A stretch of 64,000 nt of DNA, taken from contig WAEK01000013.1 of assembly GCA_011634665.1 (NCBI GenBank), forward strand, positions 1-64,000, read 5' to 3'. This document shows, piece after piece, positions 55,005 through 64,000 of the stretch. A program made the translations under genes and the position numbers. Below the pieces are notes generated by a model. The model searched no databases, was not told where the DNA came from, and saw only the letters and a program-made list of their open reading frames with translations. The stretch is from Mortierella sp. BCC40632 (taxonomy: Eukaryota; Mortierellomycota; Mortierellomycetes; Mortierellales; Mortierellaceae). Every line of letters begins with the position of its first letter. The first letter of the stretch is position 1.

Positions 55005-56102
55005 CTAGAACAAGAGGTGGAACGGATAGCCGGGGTTCTTGAGCCGGAAAGTTTGAAGGAGGATGCTGTACATGAATCCGAAGATTGCCATCCACACCCA
55101 GACAGATATCCGCTGCTTGGCTGGTCTATCGATTCTGGGGACACTCGAGATAAGTGAAATAACTGCACCACAGAGGACCGCATCTGTTCGGAAAGGGGGT
55201 GTTAGTATATGTATGAACGAAGTATTAGTATCTTTGTATCTGACGCCTAGCCTCGAAAAAGGACACGGTCACTTACACATGACCGCAACAAGCTGGCTCT
55301 CGAGCCCGAATTGGTTTTGGAATCCTTGTGCAACAAATCCTTGGCCAGGAATTGAGTAGGGTGGACGACGGATTTGGTTCCACATGTGCCCAGAGATCAT
55401 GATAAAGATTGTAAACTGAAATGAAAGCGTCAGTCAGAAAGGGCCAACTAGCGAAAGGGGGAGTGGGACTTGGTTTTTTTTTTTTTTTACTGCGATTGTG
55501 CTCAATGCACAAACAATTCAAACCACATTTGTTTGTCTTGTTTTCTTCTACTCGACCTACCAGGCAAAGACCAGCCCAAAGATACTTGCTTCGCACGACC
55601 TTTCCAGCACGTGTGTAGAGACCATAGCAGACTGTGCCTGCCAACAACACAAAGAGGACCTTCAGCACAAAAGCCAAAATATCGAAGGGTCTTCTCACTG
55701 CCAAATGAACTCCCGATCTTGCGCTAATCCAGTTGGCAAACTGCTCAGCTTGAAAGCCACTATTAAAGTAGGAGCAATCCGAACAGACAAAACGATGAGA
55801 TACTCTCGAACAATCCTTCATGCTGAGCCATTAATCCGGATCTAAAGAGTCCACGATGCCAACACAAAGTCCAGACATTACTGTTTTCCAAAGTCGTAAC
55901 GATCGAATGATGGCACAGATCCTTGCGATTCTGTTGCAGGGAAATACAAAGCAGAAGGCGCGCTGTTCATTCCGAATTTCTGAAAAGTTGCCTGGCCAAG
56001 TTTGAAGTCCAGGATTCCAAAAAACATCTGAGAATCTGTTGGTATCTTTGACCATCCAGAAGCAACGAGACGATACTCTGGGTCAAAGTTTCTATCAGTA
56101 GT

Positions 56103-56166
<64 letters not shown>

Positions 56167-56622
56167 AAGAGAGAGGGGTGGTCAGAGAGAGGAAGTGAAA
56201 GAAAGATAGACAGAAAGACAGAAAGGAAGAAAGTCAGTTGAAATCATGGAGAAAGAGGGTGAAGTTCCTCCTATTTGATGTCATCTAGAGGCAATGCGTC
56301 CGAATGAAATGATGAAGCAATCAGTCTCGTACTTGCATGGCACACATTGGAATTCAGGGCTGATTGCGGTGAAGAGAACGACAACGGAATAGTTCCTGGG
56401 CATGGCCATCACTTCTTCGAATACATTAGAGTCCATTTCGATGATGCCCTTGTTCTTGAGGGCCTTGACGCGTAATTTGTCGAGCTTTTTCTCCAAGAGT
56501 GCTGCATTGTCGGCCTCGGCTACGTTTGCAACAAATGCAAGAGATCCCAGAAGTGACAAAGAGAGAAGGGCACCGAGAAGAATAAACGCCCTGGAGAGGG
56601 TTTTCGCCATCTGAGAACGCAT
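55005..56622 (-). CDS. OST3: Oligosaccharyltransferase subunit OST3/OST6
   Basis: Exons 56622-56333, 56091-55882, 55759-55561, 55415-55277, 55183-55005; phases agree and give 338 residues. Start chosen at MRSQMAKTLSRAF; MAKTLSR at 56610 is an alternative. A signal/anchor (ILLGALLSLSLLGSLAFVA) leads into a lumenal thioredoxin-like domain with CVPC at 93-96, then FDPEYRLVASGW and FGILDFKLGQATFQKFG. Four membrane spans follow: FVLKVLFVLLAGTVCYGLY, the FTIFIMISG segment, AVLCGAVISLIS and WVWMAIFGFMYSILLQTF. The tail GYPFHLLF is typical of the family. The CxxC forms transient disulfides with acceptor proteins during N-glycosylation in the ER. OST3 versus OST6 cannot be settled here. Confidence 0.93.
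56109..56161. repeat. (AG)n microsatellite in OST3 intron 1
   Basis: About 53 bp of pure AG in the first intron of the OST3/OST6 gene. Confidence 0.95.
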
Positions 56623-57440
56623 CTGGCTGGAGAGAGAGAGTATGAATGCTGATCGTCTCTTTCTGGCTTCCTCCTTTCTGATGTCTGTCTTTGTGACGTT
56701 CTCTTTGAAGGTTCGGAAATAAGTCTGCGGTTTTGGCTCTCCAGTTCTCTGCATCGAGGGCGCGTTTGGTTTTTGCTGTCAAAAGAGTAAACCAAAAATT
56801 GGTTCTGTAGACATACTATTACACAAAATGCTCGAGCTTCTGGAAGTAAGTGTCGAGGGCTGGAGTCTGCCTGAATCTGGAATCAACCTCTCGGAGCTCC
56901 TCGATCCCACATTCTGCGACTCTTAAACTAAGTCATCCATTGAGTTTCTACTCCAAATGCTGTAAGAGTCTGAAGGTTAGAGATACCTTGGATGTTTCAA
57001 GTTGGGAGGCTGTTGCTGCACTGCAAGCAAGATCTTTGAGTCTTTCCATGACAAGTAGTTCTCCTCAACACTCACCAAAAATGTATTCTATTATTTCTCT
57101 CTCTCTCTCTTTCTCTCTCTGTCGCCCTAGCTCTCATTGTTGCTCAATTTGTCTCTATTGAACTATTGTCTATTTCTTCTCTTTCTCTTACACACTCTCC
57201 GGCTTCTCATTAGATATCAGTCATCGTGTTTTGGCCACAGAGGTGTCCATTACACAGTCGGTGCAGCAGCACAAGAAGAAGTAGTAGCTGAAAAATGCCG
57301 TTTACCGGCGGAGAGAAGTAGGACAAGGAAGATCTCAGGACGCCGAATGCTTGAGGCAGAAGATTGGATTCTGAACAACAAACGCAATATCGGCGTGATA
57401 CTTAGACTATTTTTTATCTTGAGGTTAGAGTGAGGGATGG
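56623..57440. other. Intergenic region upstream of OST3
   Basis: Contains ctctctctct tracts (57095-57120) and no supported gene; presumably includes the OST3 promoter. Confidence 0.5.
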
Positions 57441-57692
57441 TTAAAACTGTTCGTACAGGCAGCCAAAGCATTTCCTGACAACCGTCCATGAATGCTTCAT
57501 GTTGAGGGTATTCCCATCACGAAGTTCAATTGTTCTCCATCCATCTTGTACCTCGAAAGTATCGATAGATACCTGCGAAGCGAGCATTTCAAATCAACTC
57601 TGTGAACATGTCCCGCGACTTTGAAGTGGTTCCTCCTCTCCAGACATTACTTTCAACTCATCCAAAATAGCTTCATAATCGGTTTCATTCAT
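57441..57692 (-). CDS. Putative small protein, possibly two exons
   Basis: Upstream part: MNETDYEAILDELKVMSGEE from 57692. Downstream part: LASQVSIDTFEVQDGWRTIE then LRDGNTLNMKHSWTVVRKC and EQF with a TAA at 57441. The downstream frame looks like real protein, and cttcgcag before VSIDTF is a possible acceptor, but no donor is clear. Function unknown. Confidence 0.35.
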
Positions 57693-57920
57693 TACCACCC
57701 TTGATTCATATCACCTATAAAATGAAAACGTGGTTATGCCTCTAAGATGTAACAGAAGAGTCCCACAAAGTCGGGAGAATGTTTACTCTAAAGGCCTTTC
57801 AAAGAGTCTGTGGTCTTCATGCTATAGTCTTTTAGTCTGGCAGGGAAGCTCGGTGTCTTGAGATCAATTTTATTCATTCTCAAGGTTCGACCTCCAGAAC
57901 TCAATTACTTCATCACACAA

Positions 57921-59086
57921 CTAAAGCTTTGATTTCTTGGCCTCAGTCTTTTGAAAGAACTCTGGGATCGCCTTCATAAACTCGCCACTCTGCAAGGTAT
58001 CAAGGCCCAACGAAAACTCTCTCAGCATTGCCTCCCGAATAGGAAGCGAATCATGGGCACTCAATCGATCGTTTCTCATACAAGTCTGAGGATGTTGCGC
58101 GAGAAGATGGGCAAGGGCCAACGCTTGTTCCAAGGCCGGAGACTCATTCAAGGTATCGTAAGACATAGGGTAGCAAGTCGCTAGATTGATTTTCAGAGCT
58201 TCTTGTGCTTTGACAGCTCGGCTTTTTGTATATTGTGAGTGAGTTACAGAGTCTTAAAGAGGATATCAATAAGATCAGACAGTTCAAAGCTATTAAACCT
58301 ACCCTGTAAGCATCAAGTCCATCGCGACACCATGCCCTACGACACGAGGCAGACGAATGGTTCCACCATCAATAAGAGGAACTCCTCTCAGACGACAGAA
58401 TATACCCAGTGTAGCAGTTGGGTCCACAATACGGATATCGCACCACAGAGCAAGCTCGAGTCCACCAGCAACCGCATATCCGGAGATGGCAGCAATCACT
58501 GGCTTTGACAACACCATTCGGGATGGTCTATCTCGATCAAGTCAAGTCTTGGATGAGAAGCGAAACATCAGAAGTACACTCAGGGCGCGCCAATTTCTTA
58601 AAAATCACGTACCCCATCGGTCCGATTGGGCCAGGAAGGGTATCTGGCCACTCATCCGACATTGGGTTGGATTCATCTTGGTTCAAAATCGCTGCTAGGT
58701 CAGCACCCGCGCAAAAATTACCGCCTGCAAAAGGTTTTTTTTTTTTTTTTTTTTTTTTTCGAAAGAAAAAGGAGTAAGTACTGAATGGACTGCACCAAAA
58801 GAGAACAAGAGGAATAAAGTCTAGTTACCTGCGCCTGTCAAGATGGCAACACACGTCTGAGAAAGACAACAGACAATGAGTATAGTGACTTCAGACCAAC
58901 ATCAGCTCACAATTATAATCATTCGACATTTACATTCTCATCAGCATCAAAGTCATGGAAAGCCTGGTAGAGTGCTCGTGCAGTGGGGCCATTGACACAA
59001 TTGCGTTTATGTGGGCGGTTAATGGTTATGACCGTAACCTTGTCGTGTTTCTCCACAAGAACCAGTCTGGCAGGGTCTTCGACCAT
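57921..59086 (-). CDS. Enoyl-CoA hydratase/isomerase (crotonase) family protein
   Basis: Exons 59086-58934, 58856-58829, 58724-58613, 58527-58303, 58221-57921; GT-AG introns with agreeing phases, 272 residues. Exon 2 has only 28 bp. Start MVEDPARLVLVEKHDKV, then VITINRPHKRN. The oxyanion-hole region is LTGAGGNFCAGADL, then SKPVIAAISGYAVAGGLELA and GVPLIDGGTIRLPRVVG. In the crotonase fold these bind the thioester and place the catalytic acids. The position of the second catalytic Glu is Asp here (PLIDGG), as in many EchA-type members. It probably acts in fatty-acid or branched-chain acyl-CoA breakdown. There is no clear mitochondrial presequence, and the C-terminus AKKSKL is SKL-type, a canonical PTS1 peroxisomal signal. 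Confidence 0.93.
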
Positions 59087-59693
59087 TGTTGATGTACTTG
59101 AGAATGTAAGAAGAGAGGGGCTCGGAGTGTAAACTGAACAAGCGAGCCGAATAAATGACAAAGTGACACCAAAAAAAGGGTTCAGTTTCTGCACCCCAGA
59201 ATGGATGGCTGTCCTCCTCATCCCATCAAAGCCACTATAGTGGCAGATCAAACTACCGATTTTCTATTCAGACTCGACCCTACTGGTTTCGATAGAGCGA
59301 CATCAAAATATAAAGGCATCAATGGGTAGCAAGTGGATAGGATTCATCCATGCAAAGGATGCGTTAGTTAATGTTTTGTCTACTTACGGCCTACTCGAAC
59401 TGCTCGAGCTGCTCGGAAAGATGGCATCGTTTCTTTCGATAAAAGAGGCCAGGGAGGTAGCCTTAATCCTAAACAAGCCATTATCATTTCGCATGGGAGC
59501 AGGACGTAAAAAGCAGGGTAGAGATGATAGTGCAATGGACAAAGTCTATGGGGCAGAGAGGCGAAGTAATGCTACTTGAAGCCATGGAACGATCAACCTA
59601 ATACCCCGAGTTCCATGGTATTTTTTTTTTTTTTTTTTTTTTTTACTTCATCTCAAGGCGACCAAAGGCAAAAACGAGTTTCTCACACGCCTT
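59087..59693. other. Intergenic region upstream of the enoyl-CoA hydratase gene
   Basis: Includes a run of T at 59622-59644 and a plus-strand frame (59322-59579) with LLELLELLGKMASFLSIKEA that may be chance. No supported gene. Confidence 0.35.
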
Positions 59694-60029
59694 CTAATCT
59701 CTGTGATGCTTCATGTCACCGGAGGACAGGATGGCTCCACTATTCTTATTCTCATTGTGGAGTATTTTTTGCAACTGTACCCAGCTAACGTGCATTGGCT
59801 GGTCTAACAACTTGGCATTACGACTAGAGTTCCATTCAGTCTGAACAGCGTCCACAACTACAGTGCCTTGCAGTGGAGGTATTGGTGAGGGTACTAGATT
59901 TGTTATAGGTGGTGGTGGGATTCCAATTTTCCGGTCATCCGCTTTGTCCCTACCCATTCCCATAGACATAGACGTGAGTAAGCGCCTGGACAGGCTCTCC
60001 AACTGCCTCTCGTTTTTCGTGCGATTCAT
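59694..60029 (-). CDS. Hypothetical protein, 111 residues
   Basis: An uninterrupted frame MNRTKNERQLESLSRRLLTS, with GIPPPPITNLVPSPIPP in the middle and HVSWVQLQKILHNENKNSG near the end. Composition is protein-like, and orientation matches the neighbouring genes. No family recognised; splicing upstream is possible. Confidence 0.4.
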   Translation of the reverse strand: MNRTKNERQLESLSRRLLTSMSMGMGRDKADDRKIGIPPPPITNLVPSPIPPLQGTVVVDAVQTEWNSSRNAKLLDQPMHVSWVQLQKILHNENKNSGAILSSGDMKHHRD

Positions 60030-60667
60030 GTGTCTGGTGGAATGAATTTATTCCCCATAGTCCTATCGGACCAGGTGATTAACAAAATCACTGCCTCTGT
60101 TACTGTCTCCTCCCAATGGGTTGTTGATATCCCTCCGACTTGTCGCCTTGCCTCCATTCTCTGCTCTCTTCTCACTTGACGCAGAGTAAATAAACCCGAC
60201 CAAAAAAAAAAAAAAAAAAAAAAAAAGAGAGAGAAAGACTTCATCCGTCCTCACCCACTTAGACTGGCTGACTTGATTAATTCAGCCAAGTGGCCAGTCT
60301 TTCGCTGGCATGAGGGACTGAATACAAAGAGGGTTTTGCTTCGCTTAACAACATCATTCGGAGATGTAGAGGTCTTAATGCAGCGCTACTACTGTACACC
60401 GTAGGCGAAGGCCCATAGAGTGATCATTGAATAACATCGGGACTGTAGTGAGCCAGCAATGACGAGAAGAGGGGGGAAGGAGGGCAGTCTGAAAGTGTAG
60501 CCGTTGCTTTGCTAGCATTGAGGATGGTATGAGTCTGTGGCGAAGATGCGAGAATAAATCACTTGACTGACAAAATCGGAGCAAGCAAAGGTGTAAACAC
60601 TTACCCGAAACTACAAGAGAGAATCACTGCTGAGGAACCCTTTCAATTCATTGCTATCAGCGGGGAT
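60030..60667. other. Intergenic stretch
   Basis: A run of A at 60200-60226; short ORFs only. No supported gene. Confidence 0.35.
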
Positions 60668-61075
60668 CTAGAACCTTTCGTTCATCGCCCTTCCATCACC
60701 GAGGATGTCTTCGTATCGTTTGATAGTGTAAAAGTTGACAGTCGCAGCACGAGTCTCAGCAATGATAAGAAACCACCGAGTGGTATCCAAATCTCGCAGC
60801 TCCAAGTTGTGCAGGATAGCAGTATTTTGTCAGAAAGACTTACTCATCTCCCTTTTACAAGTCGCATCCGTAACAACGAGCCTTGATTCGAATACAGCAA
60901 CCTTTCCAGTGCAGTTGCTATCGTTCATGACCCTGCGTGTCATATCAACTTTCCTTCCGCTGTCGCCGTTGGATACTTGTGACCATTTCCTCTCGAGTGT
61001 CCATAGCATCCACCACCGAAGAGCAGGGTCTTGTTTGCTATTGTCTCCTGCTTCGGAGTTCATCGGGTTCCCCAT
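60668..61075 (-). CDS. Hypothetical protein, 118 residues, two exons
   Basis: Exon 1 61075-60844 (MGNPMNSEAGDNSKQD, ALRWWMLWTLERKWSQVSNG, CTGKVAVFESRLVVTDATCK). The intron begins with a perfect GTAAGT, has a CTGAC branch-like motif and ends in AG. Exon 2 60792-60668 continues LDTTRWFLIIAETRAATVNF and YTIKRYEDILGDGRAMNERF, stop TAG. Phases agree. Without splicing an in-frame TGA would intervene. Function unknown. Confidence 0.5.
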
Positions 61076-61089
61076 ATCACTCGACTAAG

Positions 61090-62030
61090 GATCAGGAGTA
61101 GTAGCTGACCTCAACTGTGCTGATATCAATATCGGATAAACAGTGCTTGACACAGACCCGGCTTGCCTAAGACTCATATCGTCAACATAAACAGCTGCTT
61201 CCTTGGGGGCTGTTCAAGTGTTACGTTCCAGAGTGAGTAGACTCAGAACTCTTTCCCGCATCCACGTCGCGAGGATCCCTTCTTCAATTTTGCCAAATTG
61301 AATTGCAGCTCAAAAGAGACAAATACACATCTATCGCCAAGTCGAAGCCGCTTCAGGGATGCTGGGAATTTCACATGCTTCTTTGTCTCAACCTCCTTTG
61401 CTTGCCTGAACTTCGAGTATGTGCGTCTTTTACTTTTAGGAGATTCGGTTGGCTCGTGCTCAGCGGATTATCTGGAGTCAAAACAGTACGAGTGAATATC
61501 GCCATGGAGTGCATGAATCCCAAGTGCCCCCGTCCTATGGTACTCCATCAGACCTCAAGATACTCAGCGGTGGCAGTCACAATGCAAGTGCCATCTTTTT
61601 ATTATAATTATTATGATTAGTGATACAGGGGTGTCCGATCACGAAGTCTCAACAAGAACATTGGGGGCAGCTAATCCACGAACAACCTTTTAGAAGAGTG
61701 CCATGATGTGCCATCGTCAAGGATGTGAGGCGCCAAGAGGCACAGGCTGGTGGCAGCTGTGGCAAGCAGGCTTGAGGGTGAATGAAAAGGAGAGGGGGTA
61801 GTAGCTTTCATATTCTCTTGTCCTTGGAAAAAAAATCAACACCTATTGGCGATTGTTGCTGTATCCAACTTTGTCTTTCTCCCTCCCCTCCCCCCAAAAT
61901 CAGACCAGCTCTTCTGGGGGTCTCGTAAAGTCGCAGGATGGAGGGATCAGACTTGTCAGCAATACTTGCGCCAAATTAAAAATGATATAATACAGACTTG
62001 CACAAGTTGACCATTGACCCTGAACTGAGC
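61090..62030. other. Intergenic region 3' of the methyltransferase gene
   Basis: A plus-strand frame (61303-61620) includes MECMNPKCPRPMVLH, but nothing supports it as a gene. Otherwise no feature seen. Confidence 0.35.
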
Positions 62031-62963
62031 TTAAACCAGTGCATTGCAAGCCCATCCTGTGATCAGGATTCCAGGTGGTCGATACCCTGCCTCCTTCACA
62101 ACCTCAACAACAGTGCTGATTGTTGCCCTGAGAGATCTTTGATCCTTTGAGCTTGCCCTCTCGACAATGGCCAATGGAAGGTTGTCAGGATATCCTGCCA
62201 ATTTCAAATCCTCCACTAGCGCCTCTAGCCGATGCAATGCCATCAAGAAGACGGTTGTCCTATTGATATCGTAAGCTGGCATATCCGGAATAGAATCTTG
62301 GGATCCTGTGCCAGTGCATACCAGGAATTGCGTCGCAACACCACGGTGAGTAAGTGGGATATTGGCCAAAAGAGGACCGGCAATACTTGAAGAGATTCCT
62401 GGAACAATAGTTGCTTCGTATCCGAGGCGACGGAAGTATAGGTATTCCTCTCCACCACGTCCAAAGATGAATGGATCTATTTGACAGCAACATTCGTTCA
62501 AATGAGTACCAGCTCAGATCATAGTTCTATATAGTTAGAAATGCTGTATTGGAATGATAGGGAAAAAGAAATTACCTCCTTGTTTCAGTCGGACAACTTT
62601 ACGACCCTGCTGGAGAGCTCGAGTCGCCTTTTCAAAGAGTTCCTGTTGTCCAGATGCTTGGCAGCCCCTGTTCTTGTTCGCCACAAAGAGTTCGCAAGTG
62701 ATAAGGCTGAGAATTTCCTTGGGAACAAGCTTGTCGGCAAGCACAATGTCTGCCCAGTTTGTGATCGCCTTGTAAGCGGCCATAGTCAAAAGATCAGGAT
62801 CGCCAGGACCAGCTCCAATAAGTTTGATTTGTCCTGAAGGGTTAAAGGCATGTTCGGGCGTTTGCTGCAACGTTGCTGATGTCGCACCTCCAATAGCGCT
62901 TTCGCTCGCCAGAAAGACAGGGCGAGGAGAGGATGGCGGGCTGTCGTATGGGCTTGCAATCAT
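62031..62963 (-). CDS. Uroporphyrinogen-III C-methyltransferase
   Basis: Two exons, 62963-62576 and 62476-62031, split inside the conserved VRLKQG-DPFIFGRGGEE motif (phase 1), 277 residues. Start MIASPYDSPPSSPRP is a short Ser/Pro-rich leader. IKLIGAGPGDPDLLTMAA (47-63) is the S-adenosylmethionine-binding loop. VPGISSSIAGPLLANIPLTH and GVATQFLVCTGTG are family hallmarks, and the tail is GILITGWACNALV. The enzyme methylates uroporphyrinogen III at C2 and C7 to precorrin-2, the first step to sirohaem for sulfite and nitrite reductases. Yeast Met1 is about twice as long because of an N-terminal extension. Here only the methyltransferase domain is present, so the dehydrogenase/chelatase step must be encoded elsewhere. 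Confidence 0.95.
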
Positions 62964-63529
62964 GGTGAGAATCTCGAGAACAAAGTGGGAGCAATGATAA
63001 AGAGGAGAGAAGGGCGAGTGAAGAAAAGACCGAAGGAGGGGCCTTTAAAAGGAGATTGATGGCAGAAAATGACGACAGGCCCAAGGTGGAGGACAACCCT
63101 TGCACAGAGAGCGAGTGGAGCAGCGATTGGTTGATCGTCCCTGATATCGCCATCCTGCCACAAAATTTGCAGGAAAAGATGTCGCAGTCACTCCTCCGAA
63201 GCTCACACACATGTCGCCACGGACTCGCCCTCCGAAGCAAACAGCGTTAGTAGTACGCGAAAGTGGATAAGGTCAACAGCCAACCATGAGAATGGTAAAC
63301 ACGAGCGCAGCGGATCAAAAAATCACCAACCTCCTACTTGGAACTTGGACAGTGCGCGTCTTTTGTTCTTTTACCTCTTCCTCTCTCTCTGCCACAAAGT
63401 GGCAGCAGCCAAGATGTGGTGTATGTCTATCATGCTTGGTGCTCAGTGAGTTCTTCAGGACTATTGTTGAGGCAGAAAGGAAAGTAAACCTCTACCATTC
63501 TGCTCCTTCCTCCTTGCTCTAGATATGGG

Positions 63530-63562
<33 letters not shown>

Positions 63563-64000
63563 GTTGGTCGCAGCATCCCCCCCTCTCCCTTGTCAATCCT
63601 TCTCCTTGTATGCCAGGACTGGGCTTCCCCTTTGTCACATTTGACGTGAGATGAGGGTTCCATCCAGCCTCTCGGAATCGTCTGCAAGAGGCAATCTCGC
63701 AATGAACTCTTCGCTAGCACATGTCAGTTTGTTCCCAATAAAAAAAAAAAAAAAAAAAAGAACTCCTTTCATTCTAATTCCATGTTACATCCATCCTTCA
63801 TCTACTCTCCATCTGATCGCAGTCCTGCCCAGTCTCCGCCTTCTACATCCACAAGCAGAATAAATATATCCCTGGGTGACTACTAGCATTTTCCCCCTAT
63901 TGAAAAAGTCCATTTTACGGGCTATGAGTTTAGACGTTGTGGTCCATCTTGCAGTGGCGGTTTGACGGGAGTAGACTCTATTATTCGATGAGCTTATTAT
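62964..64000. other. Upstream region of the methyltransferase gene to window end
   Basis: No supported gene. Runs of T at 63533-63560 and of A at 63740-63759. Short plus-strand frames (63286-63522 and 63651-63863) lack protein-like character. It probably holds the promoter of the methyltransferase and perhaps that of a divergent gene beyond the window. Confidence 0.4.

Noticed and set aside
60668..61075. Premature TGA or stop-codon readthrough in the 118-residue gene
   Set aside because: A consensus GTAAGT donor, a CTGAC branch-like motif and an in-phase acceptor remove the TGA as an intron.
1..64000. tRNA and rRNA genes
   Set aside because: None recognised on either strand by eye; a covariance-model search would be needed to exclude diverged tRNAs.

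Overview
This looks like nuclear DNA of an early-diverging filamentous fungus, probably Mucoromycota (a Mortierella-like lineage is my best guess, by inference only). The host genes are intron-rich, with short GT-AG introns that keep phase: SMC2 (11 exons), an OST3/OST6 subunit, an enoyl-CoA hydratase and a uroporphyrinogen-III C-methyltransferase. Homopolymer A/T runs of 18-38 bases are frequent. Ty3/gypsy chromodomain retrotransposons, Tc1 elements and hAT-type MITEs are abundant.

Layout. Positions 1 to about 46,300 form a deeply nested transposon island. It holds: gypsy relics (1-1156); two head-to-head copies of a roughly 4-kb multicopy unit whose ends resemble Helitron termini (2169-8060 and 10330-16072), each broken by Tc1 elements; a full-length gypsy element 'F' with identical LTRs and TSDs but many frameshifts (16931-22526); a full-length gypsy element 'A' on the minus strand (24882-30793) with a nested solo LTR; and a patchwork of solo LTRs (families C, D, E), Tc1 copies and at least eleven small elements with TAGTGTTTC or CAGTGTTTC ends, most with perfect 8-bp TSDs (30878-46309). 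Only one apparently intact host-type gene lies inside the island: an 8-exon, 522-codon gene (36101-38294, minus) with a possible PD-(D/E)XK-like C-terminal core.

From about 47,350 to 62,963 the window is host gene space, with all confident genes on the minus strand: SMC2 (condensin ATPase), a large HCX5R phosphatase-like protein, OST3/OST6 (N-glycosylation), enoyl-CoA hydratase, and the sirohaem-branch methyltransferase. Three small putative genes lie between them. These are housekeeping functions with no common pathway; they share orientation, not an operon.

The target-site duplications allow the nested insertions to be ordered. The hAT-like MITEs are the youngest layer: they sit inside solo LTRs, a Tc1 transposase, a gypsy gag and each other. 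No hAT transposase is present in the window, so the mobilising source must be elsewhere. All splice models and family labels come from reading the sequence; no database search was run.
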